Source of the DNA: JBOCEF01 sp050586345 | Lineage (GTDB): Bacteria > Pseudomonadota > Alphaproteobacteria > Rhodobacterales > Rhodobacteraceae | Assembly (NCBI RefSeq): GCF_050586345.1 | Contig: NZ_JBOCEF010000015.1 | Coordinates: forward strand, 1-64,000 | Reading direction: 5' to 3' | DNA length: 64,000 nucleotides | Part shown: in pieces, positions 1 to 7,978 of the stretch | Numbering within the stretch: the stretch's first letter is position 1 | Layout of the letters: each line of letters opens with the position of its first letter | The notes under the pieces: generated by a model | Told to the model about the DNA's origin: nothing | Seen by the model: only the letters and a program-made list of their open reading frames with translations | The model's database searches: none | Program-made: the position numbers and the translations under genes

Positions 1-41
1 TCGTGTCCCCCATCCCCCCCACCCCCCCACCAACACAGCTT

Positions 42-110
<69 letters not shown>

Positions 111-116
111 GCCGCC

Positions 117-172
117 GTTTCGACCCATGCGTTTCGGCCCGTGCGTTTCGGCCCATGCGTTTCGGCCCGTGG
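117..172. repeat. Four tandem 14-bp repeats
   Basis: Four head-to-tail 14-bp units of the form GTTTCGRCCCRTGC (117-130, 131-144, 145-158, 159-172). They differ only at the R positions and the final base. They directly follow the poly-C tract and lie in the leader of the DMT-family transporter, 80 bases before its start. No function is known from the sequence. Confidence 0.95.
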
Positions 173-251
173 AAGAAATCATAAGGCGGCCTTGCAATCC
201 GGCCGCGGCGCGCCGATCCTGCGCGCCCACGCGCCCATCCACGGAAGTTCC

Positions 252-1157
252 ATGAGCACGCCTGTCACCCCGCCGGTCCCCGAGGCCGAATCCCGTCCCC
301 TGCGCGCCGCCGCCTGGATGACGGGGGCGCTGATCTGCTTCTCCTCCATGGCCGTGGCGGGCCGGGAGGCGAGCGGCGAGCTCGACACGTTCGAGATCAT
401 GACCTGGCGGTCGATCATCGGCCTGTTCATCGTCTGCACCCTGCTGGGCGTCCGAGGAGAGCTGCGCGGGCTGCGGGTCCAGCGGGTGAAGCTGCACGTG
501 GTGCGCAACCTCTTCCACTTCACCGGCCAGAACCTGTGGTTCTTCGCCGTCACCATGATCCCGCTGGCGCAACTCTTCGCCTTCGAGTTCACCAACCCCC
601 TCTGGGTCGCGATCCTCGCGCCGCTGGTGCTGGGCGAGAAGATGACCCGCACGCGGGTGCTGGCCGCCGCGCTCGGCTTCATCGGCATCCTGATCGTGGC
701 GCGTCCGGGCGAGGCCAGCTTCGGCGTGGGCGAGGCGGCGGCGGCGGTCTGCGCCATCGCCTTCGCCTTCACCACCATGACCACCAAGATGCTGTCGGGC
801 ACCGAAAGCACCGGGTCGATCATGTTCATGATGACGCTGACGCAGGCGGTGTTCGGGCTCGTGTGCGCCGGGATCGACCTCGACATCGCCTTCCCCAGCA
901 TGGCCTATGCGCCTTACGTCATCGTCATCGCGCTGGCCGGGCTGACGGCGCATTTCTGCATCGCCAACGCGCTCTCCTGCGCGCCCGCCACCGTGGTCGC
1001 GCCGATGGAGTTCCTGCGCCTGCCGCTGATCGCCGCCATCGGCGCGATGCTCTATGACGAGCCGCTCCTGTGGACCGTCTTCGCCGGCGGCGCGGTGGTG
1101 ATGGCCGCGAACCTCATCAACATCCACGGCCAGCGCAAGGCGGCCGCGGCGCGCTGA
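252..1157 (+). CDS. DMT-superfamily (EamA) transporter
   Basis: A 301-aa polytopic inner-membrane protein of the drug/metabolite transporter superfamily. It has about ten hydrophobic segments in two EamA repeats (roughly residues 25-155 and 165-295), the usual size for the family. The first repeat ends in a conserved LGEK-type motif and the second in a YDEP motif, both typical of EamA proteins. The start is the first ATG after a long non-coding leader. Upstream in-frame codons run through the poly-C tract and are not credible protein. Substrate cannot be inferred. The poly-C tract and the 14-bp tandem repeats in its leader are unusual. Next gene: ppa, same strand, separated by 233 bases. Confidence 0.85.
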   Translation: MSTPVTPPVPEAESRPLRAAAWMTGALICFSSMAVAGREASGELDTFEIMTWRSIIGLFIVCTLLGVRGELRGLRVQRVKLHVVRNLFHFTGQNLWFFAVTMIPLAQLFAFEFTNPLWVAILAPLVLGEKMTRTRVLAAALGFIGILIVARPGEASFGVGEAAAAVCAIAFAFTTMTTKMLSGTESTGSIMFMMTLTQAVFGLVCAGIDLDIAFPSMAYAPYVIVIALAGLTAHFCIANALSCAPATVVAPMEFLRLPLIAAIGAMLYDEPLLWTVFAGGAVVMAANLINIHGQRKAAAAR

Positions 1158-1390
1158 CGGGGCGGGCGCGGCCCCGGGCCCGGCGCGCGCCGGGCCGCCC
1201 CCCCCCGCGCACGCCCCGCGGGAATGCTGCACTGCGGCAAGCAGCCGCGCGGCCGGGGGGCCGAGCGCGCTCATGCCGCGCCCAAGGCGTCTTTTCCGGC
1301 GGCCCGCGCCGTGCTACCGCCCCTCCCGACCGCTCCAGACGCCATCCGGGCCGACGGGGCCGCGCCACAGGCTTCCAGGAGACCGTTTTC

Positions 1391-1927
1391 ATGAACATCG
1401 ACAAGATCCCCGCCGGCAAGAACCCGCCCTCCGACATCAACGTCGTGATCGAGATCACCGGCGGCGCCCGCGGCGGCGCGCCCGTGAAGTACGAGCTCGA
1501 CAAGGACTCGGGCGCCGTGTTCGTCGACCGCATCGTCAACACCCCGATGTTCTACCCCTGCAACTACGGCTTCGTGCCGAACACCCTGCACGCCGACGGC
1601 GACCCGACCGACGTGCTGGTGATCTGCGACCACGACCTGGCCCCCGGCTCGGTCATCCGCTGCCGCCCGGTCGGCGTGCTGAAGATGGAAGATGACGGCG
1701 GCATGGACGACAAGCTCGTCGCCGTCCCGGTCGAGAAGGTCGACCCGTTCCAGGCCCATATCCAGGACCTGAACGACATCCCCCAGAAGACCCGCGACCG
1801 CATCAACCACTTCTTCGAGCACTACAAGGACCTCGAGGACGGCAAGTGGGTGAAGGTCATCGGCTGGGGCGACAAGGCCGAGGCCGAGGCGATCCTGCAG
1901 ACCTCGATCGACGCGATGAAGAAGTGA
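1391..1927 (+). CDS. ppa: Inorganic pyrophosphatase (family I)
   Basis: Soluble inorganic pyrophosphatase, 178 aa, the usual bacterial family I length. It hydrolyses PPi to two phosphates with Mg2+ and so drives biosynthetic reactions in the cytoplasm. The signature DGDPTDVLV lies at residues 69-77, with metal-ligand aspartates 69, 71 and 74. Other family features are KYE at 33-35 and NYGFVP near 58-63. The start ATG is preceded by CAGGAGA as ribosome binding site. It is followed after 60 bases by a strong intrinsic terminator, so it probably ends its transcript. Confidence 0.97.
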   Translation: MNIDKIPAGKNPPSDINVVIEITGGARGGAPVKYELDKDSGAVFVDRIVNTPMFYPCNYGFVPNTLHADGDPTDVLVICDHDLAPGSVIRCRPVGVLKMEDDGGMDDKLVAVPVEKVDPFQAHIQDLNDIPQKTRDRINHFFEHYKDLEDGKWVKVIGWGDKAEAEAILQTSIDAMKK

Positions 1928-1987
1928 TCTGTCGCCCCGCAGGGGCGCATGGATCGTCGCCTCCTTCGGGAGGCATGACGGATCGGG

Positions 1988-2024
1988 AAGGGGCGGACGC
2001 GCAGGCGTCCGCCCCTTTTCCTTT
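1988..2024 (+). terminator. Intrinsic terminator after ppa
   Basis: Perfect 11-bp GC-rich stem GGGGCGGACGC (1990-2000) and its complement (2005-2015), with a 4-base GCAG loop, followed by TTTTCCTTT. It lies 60 bases past the ppa stop. Confidence 0.9.
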
Positions 2025-2249
2025 GCGCGGCGGGCGGCCGGGGCCGGGGCGCATCGGGAGGGGGGCGCGCGCCTTCGGATGGTAATTTGCGGTGTTAATT
2101 ATGCTGATGCGCCGGATTTTGCGGCCGGGTGGTAACACGCTGTTAACGCCTGTTCATGCGCGGGGGACGTGATTCCCGCCGCGCCGCGGCCGAAGCGCCC
2201 GGACCGGCGGTCATCCCCCTTCCCGACATGCCGCCCCGGAGCCATCCCC

Positions 2250-3419
2250 ATGCGCACCGCACGCCCGAATTGCGCCCTGCGCGCCGCCGCCCCGCGCCTC
2301 GTCCTCGCCGCCGCCGCCGCCGCCCTCGCCGCCCCCGCCCATGCCGGGGGCCTGGGCCTCGAGGACCCGGACCGTTTCGCGCTGCTGCATGACGACCGCG
2401 CGGCCGTGCTGCGCGCCGACCTGCTGCACGACATCCCCGCCCAGACCCGGGCCGAGGCCGCCAACGGCTATGGCTGGTCCGGCGCCTCCACCTCCGGGCC
2501 CAACCCGTCCCGCACCACCGGGCGCGCGTCGGGCAAGATCGGCCTCGGCGCCCATGTCGACTGCATGATCGGCGGCGGCCAGCCCTGGGGGCGGTGGGAG
2601 ACGCGCGACGCCCGCTGGTCCGCGGCCAATGAATTCGCCGAATCCCGGCTGGAGACCTGGGGGCTCGAGGCCGCCTGCGCCGTCGCCGTCCCCCTGCCCG
2701 GCGGCGACCGGCTGCGGGTGATCGGCGGCGCCCGCGCCGCCGAGGCCGAGCTGTTCCACATGATCAGCCTGCCCGCCAACCTCGCCTTCCACCTCGACAG
2801 CGCGGACGCCGCCCTCGGCTGGACCGCGGGGCTGAGCTGGGAGCGCCCGCAGGATGGCCTGCGCGCCACCCTGGCCTGGACCTCGCCGATGGAGTTCGAG
2901 CTTGCCGGGCGGCACTGGATCAACGGCGCCGCCGCCGGGCCGGTGACGGCGACCGCGACCATGCCGGCGAGCGTGGCGCTGCACCTCGAGGGGCGCCCGG
3001 CGCCGCTCTGGACCGCCTCGGCCGATCTCGACTGGACCTGGTGGTCGGACCACGAGGTGACCATCGACGGCGTCGCCTCGCCCCTCGCCCCCGGCGGCCG
3101 GGTCAGCCCGCCCACGGGCTATGACGACGCGCTGGGGGTGGAGCTCGGCCTGAAGCGCCGCTTCGGGGCGTGGGAGGCCGGGGGGCGACTGCGCTGGGAC
3201 CAGGGCGTCAACGGCGCGATCACCGACGCCTGGACCGCGGGGGCCTCGCTCGCGCGCGACATCGGCGAGCACGTGACGCTCGAGGCCCGCGCCTCGGCCA
3301 CCTGGCACCAGGAGGGGCTGTCCGAAGGCGCCGACGCGGTGACCGGGCGCAGCTGGCGCTACGTGTCCGAAACCGCGGTCAGCTATGCGGGCCGCCTGTC
3401 GGTGACGCTGGGCTTCTGA
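2250..3419 (+). CDS. Outer-membrane beta-barrel protein, FadL/OmpP1-like
   Basis: A 389-aa predicted outer-membrane protein. Residues 1-30 form a signal peptide (basic start, Leu/Ala-rich core, cleavage near AHA-GG). The mature chain alternates polar and hydrophobic residues in short strands and ends in ...SVTLGF, with the C-terminal aromatic residue expected for barrel insertion. Length and the region with 'GLSWERP...ATLAWTSPMEF' resemble the FadL/OmpP1 hydrophobic-compound transport family, whose members import long-chain fatty acids or hydrocarbons. This family call is an inference from overall pattern. The 200-base upstream region is more AT-rich than its surroundings (2080-2155) and probably carries the promoter. 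Convergent with the acyltransferase gene across a bidirectional terminator. Confidence 0.65.
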   Translation: MRTARPNCALRAAAPRLVLAAAAAALAAPAHAGGLGLEDPDRFALLHDDRAAVLRADLLHDIPAQTRAEAANGYGWSGASTSGPNPSRTTGRASGKIGLGAHVDCMIGGGQPWGRWETRDARWSAANEFAESRLETWGLEAACAVAVPLPGGDRLRVIGGARAAEAELFHMISLPANLAFHLDSADAALGWTAGLSWERPQDGLRATLAWTSPMEFELAGRHWINGAAAGPVTATATMPASVALHLEGRPAPLWTASADLDWTWWSDHEVTIDGVASPLAPGGRVSPPTGYDDALGVELGLKRRFGAWEAGGRLRWDQGVNGAITDAWTAGASLARDIGEHVTLEARASATWHQEGLSEGADAVTGRSWRYVSETAVSYAGRLSVTLGF

Positions 3420-3442
3420 TCCGGGCCGCCGGGGAAAAGGGA

Positions 3443-3472
3443 AAGGCGCGGTCCGGGCGGACCGCGCCTTTT
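3443..3472. terminator. Bidirectional intrinsic terminator
   Basis: A perfect 12-bp stem AAGGCGCGGTCC / GGACCGCGCCTT with a 4-base loop, flanked by A-rich sequence on the left and TTTT on the right. It sits between the convergent barrel-protein gene (+) and acyltransferase gene (-) and can serve both. Confidence 0.88.
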
Positions 3473-3498
3473 GCATCTCCGGCGCCGGGCGGCGGGGG

Positions 3499-4230
3499 TC
3501 AGAGCCGCGGATCGGCCGCCCGCGCCTCGGCGGCCAGCGCGTCCGAGGCGGGCTCGATCACCGCCTCCAGCGCCCTGGTCATCTCCTTGCGCGCCAGGCC
3601 GGGTTCAAGCTCGGGCAGGAACTCCACCACCGCGACCCCGGGCTTGCGCAGGATCCCCAGCCGCGGCCAGAACAGCCCGGCATTGGTCGCCGCCGGGATC
3701 ACCGGCACGTTCAGCGCCTCGGCCATCCCGTGCACGCCGCCCTTGTAGGGGGCCGTCGCGCCGGGCGCCACGCGGGTGCCCTGCGGGAAGATGATGGTCT
3801 GCCCGTTGGAGCCCCTGCGCGCCTCGGCATGGTCCGCCAGCCCCTGCGCCGCCTTCGCCCCCGCGCCGCGGTTCACCGGCGCGCAGCCGATGCGCATCGC
3901 GTAGACCCCGAGGAACGGCGTCCAGCGCAAGCTGCGCTTCATCACGAAGCGGGCGTCGTTCAGCGCGTTGAACAGGATCAGGATGTCGAGGAAGCTCTGG
4001 TGTTTCGACGCCACCACCACCTCGCCCGTGGGGACCGGCCCGCGCACCTCGGCCCGCAGCCCGCAGATCAGCGCCATGCTGCGCAGCACGATCTCGGTAT
4101 AAAGCCACATCACCCGCGAAGCGCCGCGGCGCGAGGCGATGGCGAAGGGCGCGCCCAGCACGCCCATCACCGCCATCAGCCCGTACATCCAGACGAAGAA
4201 GACCAGCGAGCGCAGGTATTGAACAGCCAT
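3499..4230 (-). CDS. 1-acyl-glycerol-3-phosphate acyltransferase (PlsC family)
   Basis: A 243-aa membrane-bound lysophosphatidic acid acyltransferase, which transfers an acyl chain to position 2 of lysophosphatidate in phospholipid synthesis. An N-terminal membrane segment spans about residues 8-32. The catalytic HX4D motif is HQSFLD at residues 77-82, and the second family motif FPQGTR lies near residue 150 (usually FPEGTR; Q here is a common variant). The ATG overlaps the ftsX stop (TGATG), so it is translationally coupled as third gene of ftsE-ftsX-plsC. That order is typical of Rhodobacterales. Confidence 0.88.
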   Translation of the reverse strand: MAVQYLRSLVFFVWMYGLMAVMGVLGAPFAIASRRGASRVMWLYTEIVLRSMALICGLRAEVRGPVPTGEVVVASKHQSFLDILILFNALNDARFVMKRSLRWTPFLGVYAMRIGCAPVNRGAGAKAAQGLADHAEARRGSNGQTIIFPQGTRVAPGATAPYKGGVHGMAEALNVPVIPAATNAGLFWPRLGILRKPGVAVVEFLPELEPGLARKEMTRALEAVIEPASDALAAEARAADPRL

Positions 4231-5162
4231 CAGCCGAGACTCCGTAGCGCGGCGCGCGCGGCCGCGCGGGTGGCGAACCAGGCGGTCAGGCCCGAGAGGA
4301 CGGGCGCCGCGGCCGCCGCCCAGAGCGCGCCCGAGGAGGCCGCGGCAAGGCCCGGCAGCAGCGCCGTCCCCGCCCCGCCCCCTGCAGCGCCCAGCACCTG
4401 CAGCCCCAGCGCCGCGGCGATCCCGCCCGCGAGCCCCCCCAGCGCCGCGCGCGCCGCGGCCCCGCGGGTGAAGGCGGCGGCGATGAAGCTGTCCTCGGCC
4501 CCCATCAGGCGCAGCGTCTCGATCACCGGCCGCGCGGCCTCGAGCGAGGCGCGCGCCCCAAGGGTGACGGCGGCGGCCAGCCCACCAAGGGCCAGCACGG
4601 CGGCGGTCAGCGACAGCGCCCGCAGCGCCCCCGCCGCATCCAGCAGCGGCCGCCGCCAGCGCCCGTGATCGTCCCAGGCGGCGCCCGGCAGCTCCAGCTC
4701 CAGCCGCCGCGACAGGGCCGGGCCGTCCGGGCCGGTCCCCGTGATCTCCACCGCCAGAAGGGTCGGCGCCCCGAGCGCGTCGAGCGGCGCGTCGGCGCCG
4801 AGCCAGGGGGCCAGCAGCGCCTGCATCTCGTCTTCCTCGATCAGCCGCGCGCCGGTCACGCCCTCGGTCTGCTCGAGGATCGTCAGCGCCGCCGCCACCT
4901 CGCCCGGACCCGCCCCGAACGGGAGGCGCAGTGTGGCCGAGCGGGCCAGCTCCCCGTCCCATTCCGCGGCCATGGCGCCTGCAAGGAAGGCCAGCGCCGC
5001 GGCCAGCACGCCGATGAAGCTCATCGCCCCCGCCGCCGCCCCGGCGCCCCAGGCCAGCAGCCCGCGCGCGGGGGCGAGCCCGGCGAGGTCCCCGCCCGAG
5101 AGCCAGCGGCGCAGCGCCTCCAGCGCCCCCGCGGCGGCGTCGCGGCCCCGCGCGCCGCTCAC
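4230..5162 (-). CDS. ftsX: Cell division protein FtsX
   Basis: A 310-aa membrane component of the FtsEX ABC-type complex, which couples ATP hydrolysis in the cytoplasm to activation of peptidoglycan hydrolases at the septum. Hydrophobic segments are seen near residues 33-65, 175-200, 230-258 and 275-300 with a large loop between the first and second, as expected for FtsX. The sequence is very Ala/Gly-rich, and family identity rests on this topology plus the ftsE neighbour. It starts inside the ftsE stop (4-base overlap) and ends overlapping the acyltransferase start. Confidence 0.85.
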   Translation of the reverse strand: MSGARGRDAAAGALEALRRWLSGGDLAGLAPARGLLAWGAGAAAGAMSFIGVLAAALAFLAGAMAAEWDGELARSATLRLPFGAGPGEVAAALTILEQTEGVTGARLIEEDEMQALLAPWLGADAPLDALGAPTLLAVEITGTGPDGPALSRRLELELPGAAWDDHGRWRRPLLDAAGALRALSLTAAVLALGGLAAAVTLGARASLEAARPVIETLRLMGAEDSFIAAAFTRGAAARAALGGLAGGIAAALGLQVLGAAGGGAGTALLPGLAAASSGALWAAAAAPVLSGLTAWFATRAAARAALRSLG

Positions 5163-5836
5163 AGCACCGCCCCCGCGGTGGTGACGGAGCGGTCGGCGAT
5201 GCGCAGCACCCGGGCCGCGACCTCGGATTTCGCCGCCCGGATCAGGTCGAGGTCATGGGTCGCCATCAGCACCCCCGTGCCATGGCCGTTGAGCGCGGTC
5301 AGAAGCCCGAGGATGCGGCGCCCCATCTCCCGGTCCACGTTGCCCGTGGGCTCGTCCGCGATCACGAAATCGGGCCCGCCGATCACCGCCCTGGCCAGCG
5401 AGGCGCGCTGCCGCTCGCCCGCCGAGAGCTCGGCCGGGCGCGCGTCGGCGCGATGGGCGAGGCCGACCCAGTCCAGCAGCTCCTGCACCTGTTCGCGCCG
5501 CTGCGCCTGCGGCTTGCCCTGGATGCGCAGCGGCAGCGCCACGTTGTCGGCGAGCGACAGGTGGTCGAGGAACTGCCCGTCCTGGAACACGATCCCGATG
5601 CGGCGGCGCAGGCGCGCGGCCTCGTCCCGGTCCACCCCGGCGGCGTCGCGCCCGAACAGGGTCACGGTTCCGCTGGTGGGACGCAGCGCGAGGTAGCACA
5701 GCCGCAGGAAGGTGGTCTTGCCGGCGCCCGAGGGGCCGGTGACGAAGTGGAACGAGCCCTCGGGGATCGAGAGGGAGACGTCCGACAGGATGGTCCGGTC
5801 GCCGTAATCGAAGCCGACCCGCGAAAACTCGATCAC
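5159..5836 (-). CDS. ftsE: Cell division ATP-binding protein FtsE
   Basis: A 225-aa ABC ATPase partner of FtsX. Walker A is GPSGAGKTT (about residues 36-44), the ABC signature is LSAGERQR, and Walker B runs VIADEPTGN with the FtsE-typical DEPTGN followed by D. Length matches the family (about 220 aa). A GTG start is chosen because the conserved protein begins VIEFSRVGF at this codon. The open frame extends further upstream but that part has no family similarity. It is the first gene of ftsE-ftsX-acyltransferase. The divergent neighbour, a zinc-ribbon protein, starts 410 bases away. Confidence 0.93.
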   Translation of the reverse strand: MIEFSRVGFDYGDRTILSDVSLSIPEGSFHFVTGPSGAGKTTFLRLCYLALRPTSGTVTLFGRDAAGVDRDEAARLRRRIGIVFQDGQFLDHLSLADNVALPLRIQGKPQAQRREQVQELLDWVGLAHRADARPAELSAGERQRASLARAVIGGPDFVIADEPTGNVDREMGRRILGLLTALNGHGTGVLMATHDLDLIRAAKSEVAARVLRIADRSVTTAGAVL

Positions 5837-6246
5837 CGCGCGCCCTCGTCCCTCGTCGCCGCAGATTGGTCCGGCCGGGGCGCGGGCGCGCCGGGGCCTG
5901 GACGGCCGCGGGGCGCGCCCCGGAGCCATTCGGTGGGACAATCGCAGATGGCGCACGGGGGCGCAATGCAAGGCGTCCCGCGGGCGGCGGGGCGCCCAGC
6001 CGCAGGCCCGCGCCATGGCGGTCTGCGGGGGGCCGCGAAGGGCCGAAGCGGCCCCCGCCCGCCATTTCGCCGCTTCGCGAAACGACGCGCCGCGGCGCCC
6101 CCCGCGCGGGCGCCCCGGGGCGCGAAATCGCGGGCCGCGCGCAAACCGGGCGCCGCGCCCGCCTTCAAGCTTCCCCTGCAAGCACGCCGCCGCTATGACT
6201 CGGAAACCCCCTCGCATACAAAGCGCTAGAAGGCGATTACCTGATC
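5837..6246. other. Intergenic region between ftsE and zinc-ribbon gene
   Basis: About 410 bases of divergent spacer, extremely GC-rich. It must hold the promoters of both neighbours, but no clear -35/-10 pair or terminator is recognisable by eye. The last 60 bases before 6247 are less GC-rich and are the likeliest promoter for the + gene. Confidence 0.6.
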
Positions 6247-7353
6247 ATGCTGGTTTCCTGCCCCACCTGCCCCGCCGAATACGACGTCGACGCGAGCGAC
6301 ATCGGAGCCGAGGGCCGCGTCGTCGAGTGTTCCGCCTGCGGCGCCCGCTGGCTCCAACCCGGCCCGACGCCGGAGGCGACCGAGGCCGGGAGCACCCTGC
6401 CGGGCCTCGCCGAGGCGCGCGCCGAGATCGAGGCCCTGTCGGCCCGCGAGGAAGCCGAGGCCGCCCCCGCCCCGGCGCCCAAACCCGAACCCGAACCCGA
6501 GGCGGCGCCCGCGCCCGAGCGCATCAGCCTTTACGGCGACGCGCCGGAGCCGGAGCAGGAGCCGGAAGAGGCCCCCGCGTCGGCCCGCGCGGCGCCCGCC
6601 CCGCAGGATGAGGACCACGACCCGCGCCAGGGCCAGGACCCCGCCGCCGCCTTCGCCGCCGCCCCGGCGCTGCGCGTCGCCGCCTCGAACGCCGCGCCCG
6701 AGACCGCCGTGTCGGCCCCCGCGCCCGAGCCGACCCGCCGCGCCCCGACGCTGGACCCGCAGCAGCTCAAGGCCGAGCTGCGCGCCTCCTCGGACGAGGA
6801 TGAGCGGGTCGAGGCCCAGGCCCGCAGCGGCTTCCGCTCCGGCCTCTACCTCGTGGTGATCCTCGGCGCCCTCGCCGCGGGCGCCTATCACGGGGCCGAC
6901 CAGATCACCGCCCGCGTGCCGCAGGCGGCCGAGCCGCTGGCCGCCTATCGCGCCGTGGTCGACGACCTGATGGACAAGGCCAAGGGCGCCGCCAACGGCG
7001 CGCTGCAGAAGGTCGCGCCGATGATCGAGGAAGCGGGCGTCGAGATGCCCGCCGCCCTGACCCCCGACCCCGCGCCCGCGGCCGAACCCGCCGCCGGGGC
7101 CCCCGCAGAAACCCCCGCGGAGACCCCCGCGGAGACCCCGGCCGAGGCCCCCGCGGAAGCGCCCGCCGAGGCCGCCCCGGCGCCCGCCGGGCAGTCCGAC
7201 GCCGCGACCCCGGCGATGCCCGGCGCCGCGACCCCGCGGATCCCCGGCGGCGCGGGCGAGGGCATGGCCGCCCCCGGGATGCCCGCCCCGGCGAGCCCCT
7301 CGAGCCCGTCGCTGCCCAGCCCGGGCGCGCCGACGATGCCCTCTGACGGCTGA
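6247..7353 (+). CDS. MJ0042-type zinc-ribbon membrane protein
   Basis: A 368-aa protein with an N-terminal zinc ribbon of the MJ0042 / zinc_ribbon_5 type. The metal cysteines are C5, C8, C28 and C31. A long acidic Pro/Glu/Ala linker follows (about 45-195), then one membrane span near residues 199-217, then a C-terminal tail rich in Pro and Ala. The tail holds a short tandem repeat of AETP/AEAP units around residues 285-312. Proteins of this layout sit next to ftsEX in many Rhodobacterales. Their function is not established. An intrinsic terminator follows 75 bases later. Confidence 0.75.
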   Translation: MLVSCPTCPAEYDVDASDIGAEGRVVECSACGARWLQPGPTPEATEAGSTLPGLAEARAEIEALSAREEAEAAPAPAPKPEPEPEAAPAPERISLYGDAPEPEQEPEEAPASARAAPAPQDEDHDPRQGQDPAAAFAAAPALRVAASNAAPETAVSAPAPEPTRRAPTLDPQQLKAELRASSDEDERVEAQARSGFRSGLYLVVILGALAAGAYHGADQITARVPQAAEPLAAYRAVVDDLMDKAKGAANGALQKVAPMIEEAGVEMPAALTPDPAPAAEPAAGAPAETPAETPAETPAEAPAEAPAEAAPAPAGQSDAATPAMPGAATPRIPGGAGEGMAAPGMPAPASPSSPSLPSPGAPTMPSDG

Positions 7354-7427
7354 CCACGGGCGCCTGACCACGGGCGGCCGATCAAGGACGGGGCCCGGCT
7401 CCGCGGCACGGACAGGGACAAGACGAG

Positions 7428-7459
7428 AAAGGGCCCGGCGGATCTCCGCCGGGCCCTTT
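7428..7459 (+). terminator. Intrinsic terminator after zinc-ribbon gene
   Basis: A perfect 15-bp stem AAAGGGCCCGGCGGA / TCCGCCGGGCCCTTT with a 2-base TC spacer, giving a T-rich end on the plus strand. Confidence 0.88.
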
Positions 7460-7890
7460 CGCGTGGCGCCGCCTGGCGCAAGGGGGCCGGGACCGCCCCG
7501 CCGCCGCGCGGGTCGACGGGCGGCCGGCAAGGGGCGCCGCGGCGCAGCCCCCAGACGGTCGCGGCGCCGGGACGGACCGCCGGGCCGTCCGCGGGGCCAT
7601 CCGCCGGGACGCCCCCCCACCGTGCGCTCCGCCGCGCCGAGGCCACCGCGCGCCCGGGCGGTCGAGAGACGAGGGTCCCGGCAGGCGCCCCTCGGCGGCG
7701 CCCCGGCCCCCAGGCCCCCACGCCCCGGCCCCCCCATGCCGCCGGCCTCCAGGCGCCTGCCGCGCGCGGCCCTGCGCCCGCCGTCCCGCGCCCCTCCCGG
7801 GGACGCGCGGCGCGGGCGGACGAGCGGGAGGGCCCGTCCCTCCCCGAGACCGCCCGCACCTCGTGGGACGCGGGGTGGCCCGCAGCGCCG
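7460..7890. other. Intergenic region, no gene seen
   Basis: About 430 bases between two terminators of convergent genes. Open frames cross it on several strands only because stop codons are rare at this GC content. None has a start with a ribosome binding site or a recognisable domain. Confidence 0.65.
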
Positions 7891-7932
7891 CGCAAACGAA
7901 AGACGCCGGGGCGCATCCCGCCCCGGCGTCTT
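7891..7932 (-). terminator. Intrinsic terminator after TIGR02302 gene
   Basis: A 14-bp perfect stem AAGACGCCGGGGCG / CGCCCCGGCGTCTT with a 5-base loop (7900-7932). Read on the minus strand it is followed by TTTCGTTTG. It lies 47 bases beyond the stop of the minus-strand gene at 7979. Confidence 0.85.
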
Positions 7933-7978
7933 CATCGGTCTCACCCCGCTTCGCGACCCGGCCCCGGGCCGCCCGGCC